The position numbers were made by a program, and so were the translations under genes. Positions 22,880-32,909 of a stretch of DNA of 64,000 bases are shown here, piece after piece; within the stretch, counting starts at the first letter, position 1, and each line of letters begins with the position of its first letter. This DNA is from Rickettsia akari str. Hartford (GTDB lineage: Bacteria > Pseudomonadota > Alphaproteobacteria > Rickettsiales > Rickettsiaceae), in the NCBI RefSeq assembly GCF_000018205.1, contig NC_009881.1:496001-560000 (forward strand), read 5' to 3'. The notes under the pieces were generated by a model. It saw only the letters and a program-made list of their open reading frames with translations, was not told where the DNA came from and did not search any database.

Positions 22880-24430
22880 ATGAATTCTACCAATCAATCA
22901 CAAAATAATAGCTTAACTCTCTCATGGATTAAGCTTGGTATAGTGTCTTTAGGGCTTGCCGGTTTATATTCAATTATTTTGGTGGTACTACGTACCCCGC
23001 AATTATCGCGTTTTTTCCCGAATCCGCATATTTTCAAATCTGCTTTAATTATTCATGTTAATTTATCGGTGTTGATTTGGTTATTGTCTATTACGGCTAG
23101 TGTTTGGTCTTTGTCATTACAACAATCCTCTATGTCATTTCTGCAGCCCCTTATGTCATTCCCGCGAAAGCGTGAATCTATTCTTTTTTTTCTAGATTCC
23201 AGCTTGCGCTGGAATGATATACTATGCAGGCTTGCCTTCTTAGCTACTTTTCTAATCGCTATTTCCTCAATAGCGGGGCATAATCCGGTGATGAATAATT
23301 ATATACCGATGCTTGAAAATATTGTATTTATTTTAGGGTTAAGCATATTTGGCGTTACGCTGCTATTATATGCGATAAATATTTTATACTTCTTCGATTG
23401 GGCAAATTTAAATAGTCTAGTTAATTTTACAATATTATCGACTATTATAATGTTTATTTTAAGTTTCGTTTGCTTTGGATGGTCTTATAATGGTTTGCAA
23501 AACATTATCCAAATTATTCCTATCGAGATAGAATTTTATTATGAATTACTTTTTTGGAGCGGAGGTCATTTATTACAATTTATATATACTCAAATATTAA
23601 TATTTATTTGGGTTATCTTATTTCAGAAGCTAATAGACAGAGAATTAAAATTCCAAAAATTTCACCTATTTTTACTTTATTTAAATTTTATTTCCAGCAT
23701 TCTTGTACTTTTCGGTCATATATCTTATGACATTATCGACGGAGCATTTAAAGAATTCTATACAAATCATATGAAATATCTAGGCGGTATTGCTCCTGTT
23801 TTATGTTTGGTCGGTATGGGGGTTGAGTTCTTGTCATTCCGTGGTTTGACTGCGGAATCCAGTAAAAAAATAGATCCCGCGGTCAAGCCGCGGGACGACA
23901 CGGTTATAATAAATAACAGAGTCATCAAAACCATCTTACTTTGCTCCATTACTTTATTTTTATTGGGCGGGCTTATTGCAATGAATATCACTGGTATAAA
24001 TGTAGTAATCCCGTCTCATTACCACGGTTCTATAGTAGGGATTAGTATTGCTTGTATGGGGTATAGTTATTTTGGTATCAATGTTATTCCCAACCCTTAT
24101 GTCATTCCCGCGAAAGCAGGAATGCAGACAAAAGTATTTGAAAGAATGGATTCCTGCTTTCGCGGGAATGACATAAGGGGTTATGGGATGACATGTGCCA
24201 TCTACCTCCTAACATTCGGGCAGATTCTGCACATACTAGGTCTAGCACTCGCCGGCGGTTATGGAGTTATGCGGAAAGATCCAAATAATAGCGTAATGTT
24301 GATGTCAACTAAGCTATTAATGGGAATGATGGGCGGAGGAGGGCTTATTGCTATAGTAGGCGGCTTGATGTTTGTGTATATCTGTGTTAGAGTAATGTTT
24401 TTTAAAAGTATAAAACTAGAACATGAGTAA
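22880..24430 (+). CDS. Heme-copper oxidase subunit I-like membrane protein with three repeat insertions
   Basis: The 516-residue polytopic protein resembles catalytic subunits of the heme-copper oxidase superfamily. A histidine in [13 protein letters not shown] suits the low-spin heme helix. GGHLLQF (helix VI) and [10 protein letters not shown] (helix VII, two histidines) suit the copper site, and [21 protein letters not shown] suits the late heme helix. Assignment to this superfamily is from motifs recalled, not a search. Three palindromic elements are translated in frame ([58 protein letters not shown] and onward). It overlaps folE by 8 bases. No other oxidase subunits adjoin it. Confidence 0.7.
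   Translation: MNSTNQSQNNSLTLSWIKLGIVSLGLAGLYSIILVVLRTPQLSRFFPNPHIFKSALIIHVNLSVLIWLLSITASVWSLSLQQSSMSFLQPLMSFPRKRESILFFLDSSLRWNDILCRLAFLATFLIAISSIAGHNPVMNNYIPMLENIVFILGLSIFGVTLLLYAINILYFFDWANLNSLVNFTILSTIIMFILSFVCFGWSYNGLQNIIQIIPIEIEFYYELLFWSGGHLLQFIYTQILIFIWVILFQKLIDRELKFQKFHLFLLYLNFISSILVLFGHISYDIIDGAFKEFYTNHMKYLGGIAPVLCLVGMGVEFLSFRGLTAESSKKIDPAVKPRDDTVIINNRVIKTILLCSITLFLLGGLIAMNITGINVVIPSHYHGSIVGISIACMGYSYFGINVIPNPYVIPAKAGMQTKVFERMDSCFRGNDIRGYGMTCAIYLLTFGQILHILGLALAGGYGVMRKDPNNSVMLMSTKLLMGMMGGGGLIAIVGGLMFVYICVRVMFFKSIKLEHE
23154..23218. repeat. Type C palindromic element inside the oxidase-like gene (copy 1)
   Basis: TGTCATTCCCGCGAAAGCG on the left pairs with a diverged GCTTGCGCTGGAATGAT on the right. 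It is translated in frame between two membrane segments. Confidence 0.75.
23832..23901. repeat. Type A palindromic element inside the oxidase-like gene (copy 2)
   Basis: TGTCATTCCGTGGTTTGAC and ATCCCGCGGTCAAGCCGCGG are the two halves, joined by an A-rich centre. In frame. Confidence 0.75.
24094..24179. repeat. Perfect 30-bp inverted repeat (type C) inside the oxidase-like gene (copy 3)
   Basis: The left arm 24094-24123 and right arm 24150-24179 are exact reverse complements of 30 bases, with a 26-base loop. Core sequence TCATTCCCGCGAAAGCAGGA. It is translated in frame. The lack of any mismatch suggests a recent insertion or active homogenisation. Confidence 0.9.
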
Positions 24431-24995
24431 ACCAACTAGAGAAGAAGCTACAGAGGCAGTAAGAACGTTACTAAAATTCATTGGTGAAGATCCAACTAGG
24501 GAAGGGCTACTTAAAACACCTGATAGAGTAATTAACAGCTATACGGAAATATTTTCCGGTTATGGAAAGGATGTAGAGGAAATATTAAATACAAAATTTT
24601 ACGATACTTGTAATTTTCAGGACTTTATCTCACTAGAAGGCATAAAATTTACCTCTTTTTGCGAACATCATATGTTACCTTTTAACGGTACGGTACACAT
24701 AGCTTATATTCCTGATAACTGTATTGTCGGCATAAGCAAGTTAGCACGAATAGTAAATATTTTTGCTAAAAGGCTGCAAATTCAAGAAAAAATGACGGTA
24801 CAAATAGCAGAAAGCGTACAGGAGAATTTAAAGCCGCTTGGCGTTGCCGTTAAGATTGCTGCCTTGCATAGTTGTATGTCTATGCGTGGAGTGATGCAGG
24901 ATCATAGCATAATGAATACCATGCATTATACGGGTATATTTGCCGAGCAGCAGAAATATCGCCATGAGTTTTTGAATCTTACCACGAAAAGATAA
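24423..24995 (+). CDS. folE: GTP cyclohydrolase I
   Basis: First step from GTP to dihydroneopterin triphosphate, feeding folate or queuosine-type pathways. The 190-residue protein has the family length. Visible are [14 protein letters not shown], the zinc/active-site [40 protein letters not shown] and the later HSCMSMRGV with the second zinc cysteine. All key residues are present. Its ATG lies inside the end of the oxidase-like gene (8-base overlap), and proS follows 10 bases later, so a shared transcript is likely. No other folate genes are in the window. Confidence 0.95.
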   Translation: MSKPTREEATEAVRTLLKFIGEDPTREGLLKTPDRVINSYTEIFSGYGKDVEEILNTKFYDTCNFQDFISLEGIKFTSFCEHHMLPFNGTVHIAYIPDNCIVGISKLARIVNIFAKRLQIQEKMTVQIAESVQENLKPLGVAVKIAALHSCMSMRGVMQDHSIMNTMHYTGIFAEQQKYRHEFLNLTTKR

Positions 24996-25005
24996 GTGTA
25001 TTTCT

Positions 25006-26289
25006 ATGTTATTATCACAATATTTTTTACCTGTTTTAAAAGAAGAACCAAGTGAAGCTCAAGTAACTTCGCATAAATTAATGCTTAGAAGCGGAATGAT
25101 TAGGCAGCAGGCAGCAGGTATTTATACATGGCTTCCGCTTGGATTAAAGGTACTTAAGAATATCGAGAACATAGTAAGTTTAAATATGAATAAAGCAGGC
25201 GCTTTAGAAGTTCTCATGCCTTGCATTCAACCGGCACATTTATGGATGGAATCGGGACGTTTTAATAATTACGGTAAAGAAATGCTGAAATTCCAAGATC
25301 GTCACGATAATACTTTACTATTCGGTCCGACTAATGAAGATATGATTACGGATATTTTTCGTCATAATATTAAGTCATATAAGGATTTGCCTAAAAATCT
25401 TTATCATATCCAGTGGAAATTTCGTGATGAGATTAGACCACGTTTTGGCGTTATGAGAGGACGAGAGTTCCTTATGAAAGATGCTTATTCTTTTGATATC
25501 AACGAAGAAAATGCCGTTAAGACCTATAATCAAATGTATAAGGCTTATATTAATACTTTCAGGGATTTAGGCGTGTTTGCTATCCCTGTTATTGCCGATA
25601 ACGGTCCAATCGGCGGCAAGTTAAGCCATGAATTTCATATAATTGCTGAGACCGGTGAAAGCACTATTTATTATGATAAAAGATTTAAGACATTAAAAGA
25701 TAATCCTGACATCGATGTAGACGAAATTAAAAGCTGGTACGCAGCAGCTGAAGAAAAGCATGACATAAATAAATTACCTATATCTGAACAAGAAATAACC
25801 AGTAGTAAAGGGATAGAAGTTGGGCATATTTTTTATATTGGATCAAAATATTCAGTTAATATGAAAGCTCTTATTAATGACGAACATGGTAAACTAGCTC
25901 CTGTAGAAATGAGTTCATACGGCATAGGTATTTCAAGGCTAGTTGCAGCTATCATAGAAGCAAATTGCGATGAGAAAGGTATCATATGGCCTTTTAGCGT
26001 TGCTCCTTTTAAAGTTTCTCTAATTAATTTGAATATTCATGATAGTAAATGTGTAGAGCTTGCGGCAAAAGCTTATAAAGATCTATCAGATAAAAATATA
26101 GAAGTGTTATATGACGATACTGAAGCACGTCCAGGCAGTAAATTCGCAACGCATGACCTTATCGGCTCACCTCATCAAATTATAATTGGTCCTAAAAAAG
26201 CTGCAAATAATATCGTTGAATTAAAAGACCGTAAAAGCGGAAATATAGAGGATATTGAGGTAGAAAATCTTATCAATTATATCAAATAA
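25006..26289 (+). CDS. proS: Prolyl-tRNA synthetase, short form
   Basis: Class II synthetase that charges tRNA-Pro. The 427-residue protein is the short type common in Alphaproteobacteria, without the large inserted editing domain. Motif 2 is the region [20 protein letters not shown]; the motif 3 region is [15 protein letters not shown]. The anticodon-binding domain fills the last 100 residues (VSLINLNI onward). It is intact, and the stop abuts a 31-base palindrome. Confidence 0.94.
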   Translation: MLLSQYFLPVLKEEPSEAQVTSHKLMLRSGMIRQQAAGIYTWLPLGLKVLKNIENIVSLNMNKAGALEVLMPCIQPAHLWMESGRFNNYGKEMLKFQDRHDNTLLFGPTNEDMITDIFRHNIKSYKDLPKNLYHIQWKFRDEIRPRFGVMRGREFLMKDAYSFDINEENAVKTYNQMYKAYINTFRDLGVFAIPVIADNGPIGGKLSHEFHIIAETGESTIYYDKRFKTLKDNPDIDVDEIKSWYAAAEEKHDINKLPISEQEITSSKGIEVGHIFYIGSKYSVNMKALINDEHGKLAPVEMSSYGIGISRLVAAIIEANCDEKGIIWPFSVAPFKVSLINLNIHDSKCVELAAKAYKDLSDKNIEVLYDDTEARPGSKFATHDLIGSPHQIIIGPKKAANNIVELKDRKSGNIEDIEVENLINYIK

Positions 26290-26318
26290 TATACCTATGA
26301 TATTATCATAGGTATATT
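26288..26318. promoter_or_regulatory. Perfect 31-bp palindrome, candidate antitoxin operator
   Basis: Two exact 15-base arms (AATATACCTATGATA and its reverse complement) flank one T. The palindrome ends 20 bases before the phd ATG. A TATAAT box (26323-26328) follows it directly, so a repressor bound here would cover the promoter. Phd/YefM antitoxins bind such palindromes. It also overlaps the proS stop, so a terminator role is possible, but no T-run follows. Confidence 0.55.
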
Positions 26319-26338
26319 AAATATAATACGTAAAATAT

Positions 26339-26566
26339 ATGAATATATCTGCAACTGAGTTAAATAAAAATCCTGGAAAAATCATTGATCAAGCATTAAG
26401 AGAGCCGATAGTTATTAATAAGCAAGGTAGACCTACTGTTGTTTTAGTAGACTATGAATATTTTACTACGCTTGAAGATGATTATTGGGGGAAGGCAGTA
26501 ACAAATATTACAAAACAGCCGGAATGGTTATCAGCAAAAGAATCAGCAAAATTTCTTAAAAGCTAA
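26339..26566 (+). CDS. Phd/YefM-family antitoxin
   Basis: The 75-residue protein starts MNISATELNKNPGKIIDQAL, then EPIVINKQGRPTVVLVDYEYF, the standard Phd/YefM DNA-binding N-terminus. The C-terminal third is the toxin-neutralising tail. Its stop overlaps the next ATG by one base (TAATG), the usual antitoxin-toxin coupling. The toxin gene is frameshifted, so this antitoxin now has no working partner here. Autoregulation through the palindrome just upstream is likely. Confidence 0.85.
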   Translation: MNISATELNKNPGKIIDQALREPIVINKQGRPTVVLVDYEYFTTLEDDYWGKAVTNITKQPEWLSAKESAKFLKS

Positions 26567-26849
26567 TGAAAGAAATAATTTTAGAAAAAAGGGTAATAAA
26601 AATATTAGACCGTTATCCTGAAAGGCATCAGCGTAAAATTAAAAACACAATTCTCGCTTTAATGCTTTAATAAATAATAATCCAGTACCCAATGATAGTA
26701 AATTATTAGTATGCTACTATGATTTCTATAGATGCGACATTGGAGAATATAGAATAATTTATAGTTTTAATGAAACTACAATTTATGTGATATTAGTTGG
26801 AAAACGTAACGATTCTGAAATGTATAAGGTATTAAAAAACATTTTCTAA
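26566..26849 (+). pseudogene. RelE/ParE-type toxin, frameshifted
   Basis: The ATG at 26566 gives MKEIILEKRVIKILDRYPER, then HQRKIKNTILAL, after which a one-base loss near 26665 leads to stops. The sense resumes in another frame as NPVPNDSKLLVCYYDFYRCD, then IGEYRIIYSFNETTIYVILV and GKRNDSEMYKVLKNIF to 26849. The block GEYRIIYSF is the RelE core. One added base would repair the gene, so the loss is recent or a sequencing error. Confidence 0.8.
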
Positions 26850-26906
26850 CAACATATACTGTAATAGAAATGAGTGTATGACACAGTTGATTCACAGGAA
26901 ATTAAC

Positions 26907-27122
26907 ATGAAAAATTTTATCAAATATTTGTTTTTTACCATTTTATATATAGTAGTAACAATAATAGTCGCTTATATAGTTTTGGCTCAAACTATTCCTA
27001 ATGATGGGCAGTGTCATATGATGGATAGACCGCTTGTTATTCATTACATCTTAGCAGCAATTATTACCGCTTTACCGGCACTAATTTTAATATATAGTAG
27101 AAGTAAGAAAAAGAAGAAATAA
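26907..27122 (+). CDS. Small inner-membrane protein upstream of ruvA
   Basis: A 71-residue protein with two hydrophobic segments ([18 protein letters not shown] and [17 protein letters not shown]) and a Lys-rich cytosolic tail. The start at 26907 is chosen because AGGA lies 8-9 bases upstream; an ATG at 26874 has no such site. ruvA begins 5 bases after the stop, so they are co-transcribed. The family is not recognised. Confidence 0.7.
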   Translation: MKNFIKYLFFTILYIVVTIIVAYIVLAQTIPNDGQCHMMDRPLVIHYILAAIITALPALILIYSRSKKKKK

Positions 27123-27127
27123 ATTAT

Positions 27128-27739
27128 ATGATCGGTAAATTAAGTGGTAAGATTGATGCCCAAGGTGATGATTACATTATAATTGACGTAAATGGGGTAG
27201 GATACTTAGTCTATGCTTCGGGTAAAACTTTAGGTAAACTTTCAGAAGGGGAATTTTATAAACTATTTATCGAAACCCATGTTAGAGAGGAACATATTCA
27301 TCTTTACGGTTTTCTAACTATAGAAGAGAAGAATTTTTTTAATTTGCTGCAATCCGTGAACGGTATTGGTACGAGAATGGCTCTATCTATTTTATCAAAT
27401 CTAACTCCTACGGATATTCAAATTGCTATAAATAATGAAGATAAAGATATATTTAAAGCAATATCTGGCGTCGGTGCTAAACTTGCTGAGCGTATAGTTC
27501 TAGAGCTGAAAGGTAAAGTAGCGAAAATATCAACTGGTGCGGCTATTATCAACGATAGCTTAAATATCAAAAATATTACATCGGTCGCAAGCAATGAAGT
27601 AATAAAAGCTCTAGTAAATCTAGGCTTTTCTAGATTTGAAGCTCAAAACTCCGTTCAAGGCATTGTTATCCAAAACCCTGAAATCTCTATTGATGAATTA
27701 ATCAAAACAGCCCTGAAAAATCGCAATGCTGGCCTTTAA
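27128..27739 (+). CDS. ruvA: Holliday junction DNA helicase subunit RuvA
   Basis: Binds Holliday junctions and loads RuvB. The 203-residue protein shows [20 protein letters not shown] at the N-terminal OB fold, then a helix-hairpin-helix segment [19 protein letters not shown] and a second, [19 protein letters not shown]. The C-terminal RuvB-contacting domain ends [13 protein letters not shown]. It is intact. A decayed gene has inserted or degenerated between ruvA and ruvB, which are otherwise commonly adjacent. Confidence 0.95.
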   Translation: MIGKLSGKIDAQGDDYIIIDVNGVGYLVYASGKTLGKLSEGEFYKLFIETHVREEHIHLYGFLTIEEKNFFNLLQSVNGIGTRMALSILSNLTPTDIQIAINNEDKDIFKAISGVGAKLAERIVLELKGKVAKISTGAAIINDSLNIKNITSVASNEVIKALVNLGFSRFEAQNSVQGIVIQNPEISIDELIKTALKNRNAGL

Positions 27740-27803
27740 ATCAAATGTTAATTTATTAATACTTGATTCAAAAGAAATATCATTAAAATTAATAGGTAGA
27801 ATT

Positions 27804-28276
27804 ATGTCAAAATTAAAAATATTTTTAGCAAGTATTAATAAATTAATTTGGAAGCTTTAATAGAAACTTTAAAATGAGATGATACTGTAAAAACGCTAAA
27901 GATTGAAAGTTCTGTATGAAATTCAGTATCATTACTATACACAACGGTATAACAGAAGAAAGTAAAGTAGAGTGATTGCAAGCGATACCAGAAATGAATC
28001 TAAACGCTTTAGGTTTAACAGGTCTTACTCTGAACAATAGCGATATGGATATTTTTTGTGCAGCAATCAAACATAGCAAAATTAAAAGTAACTGATGCAG
28101 ATTGTATTCTAGAAAACGCAGATAAACATATCAATGAGCATTTTTTTAAGATGGTTGGAATTGCAAAAGAGGTATATGTTTGTGATTTATTTTTGTCTAC
28201 TGATATAACCAGTTATATTACATCTTTTATTGGGGATTTATATAATATAAATCAGTTAAATTATATAGAATCTTAA
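27804..28276 (+). pseudogene. Relic of a leucine-rich-repeat-like protein between ruvA and ruvB
   Basis: The ATG at 27804 reads MSKLKIFLASINKLIWKL and soon stops. Fragments in shifted frames follow: LKIES, LNALGLTGLTLNNSDMDIF, CAAIKHSKIK, then KLKVTDADCILENADKHINE up to 28276. The spacing of leucines and asparagines (GLTGLTLNNSDM) suggests LRR-type repeats, but this is weak. The last 72 residues are open, but without a convincing start. Confidence 0.4.
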
Positions 28277-28338
28277 AATAATTTATAGCATAAAACTATT
28301 TTTTAGCTATTATTAGTCATCATATTCGATTTAAAATA

Positions 28339-29367
28339 ATGACTAATATATTATCACCTGAAAAAAGTGACAATGATCAAGAATTGCCTATAAGACCGTC
28401 ATATTTACAGGAATTTGTCGGTCAACAGCAGATTAAAGAAAATCTTTCGGTATTTATTAAAGCTGCAAAATCTCGGAATCAGCATCTTGATCATACTTTA
28501 TTTTACGGTCCACCAGGTCTTGGTAAGACTACGCTTGCCAAAATTATTTCCAACGAAATTGGAGGTAATTTCAAATCCACCTCCGGTCCTGCTATACTTA
28601 AGGCAGCTGATCTTGCTGCTATTCTTACCAATCTTGAAAAGAACGACGTATTATTTATTGATGAAATCCACCGCTTAAATACTGCGGTTGAAGAGATTTT
28701 ATATCCTGCTATGGAAGATTTTGAGCTTGATATAATTATCGGTGAAGGACCTGCCGCAAGGTCAGTGAAAATAACCTTGCCGAAATTTACATTAATCGGG
28801 GCTACTACACGCCTTGGGCTGCTTAGTAATCCTTTGCGTGATAGGTTCGGTATTCCTATGCGGCTTAATTTTTATAATACTGAAGAATTGAAAAAAGTTC
28901 TAAATAGAGCGAGTAAGTTATTTGATATTGATTTGACTGATTCAGGTTCGGAAGAGATAGCAAAAAGAAGTAGAGGAACGCCAAGAATTGCATTAAGATT
29001 GCTGCGTCGTATAAGAGATTTTGCAGCAGTTGACGGTAAATCAAGAGTAGATAAAGAAATCTCTGATTTTGGGTTAAAGCGTTTGGAGGTTGATCTAATA
29101 GGACTTGATAGTAATGATTATCGTTATTTGAAATTCATAGCGGATCATTATAACGGTGGTCCTGTTGGAATTGAAACGATCGCAGCAGCCCTTTCTGAAG
29201 AGCGTGACGCACTTGAAGAAACCATAGAGCCTTATCTAATACAGATAGGTTTACTACAAAGAACTCCTAGAGGTAGGGTAATCACGATTGCCGCTTTTGA
29301 GCATTTGAAAATGCCGATACCTAATCAATCACATCATCAATTTAATATTTTTAATGAGAATGAATAA
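28339..29367 (+). CDS. ruvB: Holliday junction DNA helicase subunit RuvB
   Basis: AAA+ motor that drives branch migration with RuvA. The 342-residue protein has Walker [15 protein letters not shown] near residue 57, Walker [11 protein letters not shown], sensor [21 protein letters not shown], and the arginine-finger and sensor II region [16 protein letters not shown] winged-helix domain ends the protein ([17 protein letters not shown]). It is intact. The next gene starts 14 bases inside it, so they are translationally linked. Confidence 0.96.
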
Positions 29368-31123
29368 TAATAATTTAAATGATACTTATACAGCTGCATA
29401 TGTTATAAAAAGGCTGATAAAAGATCATATTAAACCTTATGCAAATAAAATATATTTTTCTATATTTTGTATGGTTATTGCAGCACTATGTACGGCAGTG
29501 ATCGTACATGCGGTTAGACCTATTATTGATAAGATTTTTTTAACGCATGATAAGAAAATGCTTATAGTAATGCCTATAGTACTTACTATAACTTTTTTTA
29601 TAAAAGGAATTTCAGAGTATTATCAGAATTATCTAATAAAATTTGTTGGGCAGAGGGTACTAAACGATTTGCAGATAAAAATGTATGAGCATTTGTTACT
29701 TGCTGATATTGCTTTTATTCAAAACCAATCTTCAGGACGTTTAATATCTCGTTTTACTAATGATATTTCTTTGATGCGTGGGGCTGTTTCTAATTTACTT
29801 GTTGGATGCGCTAAACATTTTCTAACTGTAGTATGTTTAATAATAACGATGTTTCATTTGGAACCACTATTATCTTGCGTAGTTTTTCTTGTTTTCCCTT
29901 TGGCTGTTTATCCGGTGCAAAGGATGAGCAGAAAGATAAGAAAAATATTTTCACAATCACAAGAGGAGCTGGGACATTATACTGCTAGGCTTGATGAAAC
30001 ATTTCAGTCAATTAAGATTATTAAATCTTTTGTAGGCGAAAAAATAGAAAGTAATAGAGCATCGTTGATTATTAATAATATTTTAGAGTGTTACAAAAAA
30101 ACATCTAAGCTAGATGCGATGGTTTCACCGATTATGGAGGGTTTAAGCGGTCTTGCAGTCGGAGGGATGGTTTGGTACGGAGGTAATCTAGTTCTTGATG
30201 GTAAAACAACACCAGGTGCATTATTTGCTTTTTTAGCTGCTTTTGCTGCAGCTTATCGACCATTTAAAAGTTTGGTATCATTAAATATTAATTTGCAAGA
30301 AGGAATAGCAGCAGCTAAGATGGTATTTAATATTTTGGATACCGAACCTCTTATCAAAGATCATGAAGATGCTAAAGAAGTAGATTTATATAATCCACAA
30401 ATTACTTTTGAAAAACTATCTTTAAGTTTTGAAAGTAAAATAGCTATAAAATATATAGATTTAAAGTTAGAACCTCATAAAATAATTGCATTTGTCGGGC
30501 GTTCTGGTAGCGGTAAGACGTCCCTTAGTAATTTATTAGTGCGTTTTTATGATCCACATGAAGGAAGAATTTTAGTTAATAATTATGATATTAAAGATAT
30601 TAAGCTTACTTCACTTAGAGATCAGATTTCCTTAGTTACTCAAGATACTCATTTATTTGATACAAGCGTTGCCGAAAATATAGCATACGGTCAGGACAAC
30701 GCTACAAGGGAAGAAATAATTGAAGCGGCAAAATATGCAGATGCTCATGAGTTTATTATGCATCTGCCGAACGGTTATGACACGCAGATAGGAATCCAGG
30801 GGACAACGCTTTCAGGCGGTCAGCGTCAGCGTTTATCTATTGCTAGAGCGTTCTTAAAAGACGCACCGATTTTAATTTGGGATGAAGCAACAAGTAGCTT
30901 AGATCAAGCTTCCGAACAGAAAATTCTAGAATCTTTAAAGAAATTACGCCAAGGAAAAACCACTTTAATCATTACGCATCGTTTAAGCAGTATTACCGAC
31001 CTTGATAACATTATTGTCATGAAAAACGGTGAGATTTGTGAGCAAGGTACTCACACTCAATTACTTAAGAATAAGGATGAATATTATCGGTTGTATAATA
31101 AGGAGTTAAGGAAGAACAGTTGA
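29354..31123 (+). CDS. ABC exporter, fused membrane and ATPase domains (MsbA-like)
   Basis: The 589-residue half-transporter has an N-terminal six-helix membrane domain (about 20-330) and a C-terminal ATPase. Walker A is [20 protein letters not shown], the signature [18 protein letters not shown], Walker [14 protein letters not shown] and the H-loop IITHRL. The sequence resembles lipid A/phospholipid flippases of the MsbA group, of which Rickettsia have copies. The exact lipid cannot be read. The start overlaps ruvB by 14 bases; M1 or M3 could be used. Confidence 0.88.
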
Positions 31124-31185
31124 TTTATAAAAATAAATAGCTTATATTCCTTAATTCTTATTAGCTATTATTGTATGGTTTAAAT

Positions 31186-31306
31186 CGTCATTGCAAGAAG
31201 AGTTACGTAGTAATTCGACGAAGCAATCCAGTAAAAAATTCTATAAATCAGCATTTTTTTAATTATTTTTCTGGATTGCCGCGTCGCTTCGCTCCGTGCA
31301 ATGACG
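31186..31306. repeat. Type B palindromic element (CGTCATTGC type)
   Basis: The outer ends CGTCATTGCAAG and GTGCAATGACG are inverted. Inside are GAAGCAATCCAG and CTGGATTGCCGCG. This family, which I call type B, recurs at 31344, 32736, 34001, 35553, 42218, 46694 and 50756. Confidence 0.8.
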
Positions 31307-31343
31307 GTTCGGATATCCATGTAACAAGGTTGCGGCTAAAGGA

Positions 31344-31418
31344 GTGTGGCAATCTCAAGACTTTGGCACGAGAGTGCTTCGTCAAAATTTTCAATTTGTT
31401 TCTTGCAATGACGACTTA
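31344..31418. repeat. Partial type B element
   Basis: GTGTGGCAATCTCAAGACTT to TTCTTGCAATGACGAC. It shares the half-element with 46694-46760. Confidence 0.6.
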
Positions 31419-31473
31419 AATACCCACTCAACAATTCCAATGCAGGAATGACATAAACACAAGGAACACCATA

Positions 31474-32718
31474 ATGATCATTACCAAGATTTTTAAAGAC
31501 TATCGATTATTTGAAATATTTATCTTAGGAATAGTTAGCGGTATGCCGCTGGTTATAATTTTTTCTACTATTTCGGTATGGTTAAAAGAATCCGGAATAG
31601 ATATCGCTGTTATTACTACTTTTGCGGTTGCAAGATTATCATATTCATTAAAAGTATTTTGGTCGCCGTTAGTCGATAATTTTAAAATACCTTTTTTAAG
31701 TAGGTTGGGGCATCGAAAAAGTTGGCTTATATTATGTAGCTCTTTAATTGCTTTAGTACTAATTGCTATTAGTAAGGAAAATCCTGAAGTTTCTTTAACT
31801 TCTTTATATTTTTTGACTATAGTATTAGGATTTTTATCCAGCACGTTCGATATTGCCGTTGATGCGTTGCGTATCGATAAGTTTGATCAGGAAACACAAA
31901 GCATCGCTAGTGCAACTGCTGTATTCGGTTATCGAATCGGTATGCTTATTACAGGAGCAGGTGCTTTGTATATTGCAGAAATAACCGGAAATAATTGGCA
32001 ACTAACTTTCTTTGTTATAGCTATAATATTTGTCGTTGCAACGATATTTATAATAACCGTAAACGAAAAAGAACTAGTAAGAGAAACAATTAATATTACT
32101 TCTATTACTTCATGGATTTCTACAGTAATTAATCCTTTCAAGGATTTTTTCAAAAGAGAATTTGCAGTAACTATTTTACTTGCGGTAATATTTTTTAAAT
32201 TAGGTGATGCCATGCTTGGAGCGGTTGCTTCACCGTTTTATATAGAGCTTGGTTATACAAAAGGCGAAATAGCAATAATAGCTAAACTTTACGGATTAAT
32301 TGCGACATTAGTCGGCGGTTTTGCCGGTGGTATTGTAATGTATAGAGTGGGGAATTTTAAAGGTTTGATTATTACCGGTATTGCCCAAAGCTTAACGCAT
32401 TGTGCATTTATTTGGCTTAATCATCAGCCTCCTTCTTTTGAAGCTTTATTAATTGCTATTACTATAGAGAATTTTGCTGCTGCTATGGGGGCTACCGCTT
32501 TAGTCGGATATATAGGTAATTTATGTAATAAAAAATATTCCGCAACACAATATGCTTTACTTAGTAGTGCAAGTAGTGTATGCAACAACACTGTCACTAT
32601 TTATGCCGGAAAACTTGTAAATATGATGGGGTGGGACGGTTTTTTCATCTTTACTATAATTTTAGCCTTGCCTGCTTTGTTTATATTAATGTATCTTAAT
32701 AAAAAGGTTAATGTGTAG
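31474..32718 (+). CDS. ampG: AmpG-like muropeptide permease (MFS)
   Basis: Imports anhydro-muropeptides from the periplasm for cell-wall recycling. The 414-residue protein has about twelve hydrophobic segments and AmpG features: [20 protein letters not shown] near the start, [20 protein letters not shown] with KSW following, and [10 protein letters not shown]. Rickettsia carry several AmpG paralogues, some of which may carry other substrates. The immediate neighbours downstream are dacF and rlpA, which also act on peptidoglycan. Intact. Confidence 0.85.
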   Translation: MIITKIFKDYRLFEIFILGIVSGMPLVIIFSTISVWLKESGIDIAVITTFAVARLSYSLKVFWSPLVDNFKIPFLSRLGHRKSWLILCSSLIALVLIAISKENPEVSLTSLYFLTIVLGFLSSTFDIAVDALRIDKFDQETQSIASATAVFGYRIGMLITGAGALYIAEITGNNWQLTFFVIAIIFVVATIFIITVNEKELVRETINITSITSWISTVINPFKDFFKREFAVTILLAVIFFKLGDAMLGAVASPFYIELGYTKGEIAIIAKLYGLIATLVGGFAGGIVMYRVGNFKGLIITGIAQSLTHCAFIWLNHQPPSFEALLIAITIENFAAAMGATALVGYIGNLCNKKYSATQYALLSSASSVCNNTVTIYAGKLVNMMGWDGFFIFTIILALPALFILMYLNKKVNV

Positions 32719-32735
32719 TAAGTTTTATTTTTAAC

Positions 32736-32837
32736 ATCATTGCGAAGCAAGTTGCAATAGCAATATTGACGCAGCAATCTCAGGAGTTTGTTATTATTTC
32801 ATGAGATTGCCACGTCGCTTCGCTCCTCGCGATGACG
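32736..32837. repeat. Type B palindromic element
   Basis: ATCATTGCGAAGCAAG at the left pairs with CGCTCCTCGCGATGAC at the right. The inner part is GCAATCTCAGGAG / ATGAGATTGCCACG. Confidence 0.75.
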
Positions 32838-32909
32838 AAATCTATACTTATTGAGCAATGGTGAAAAATCCCAGTTGATTTAATTTGAATAATATTTTAT
32901 TGACTTAAA

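Noticed and set aside
31171..31419. Open frame of 82 codons between the ABC exporter and ampG
   Set aside because: It consists almost entirely of type B repeat sequence and has no start signal.
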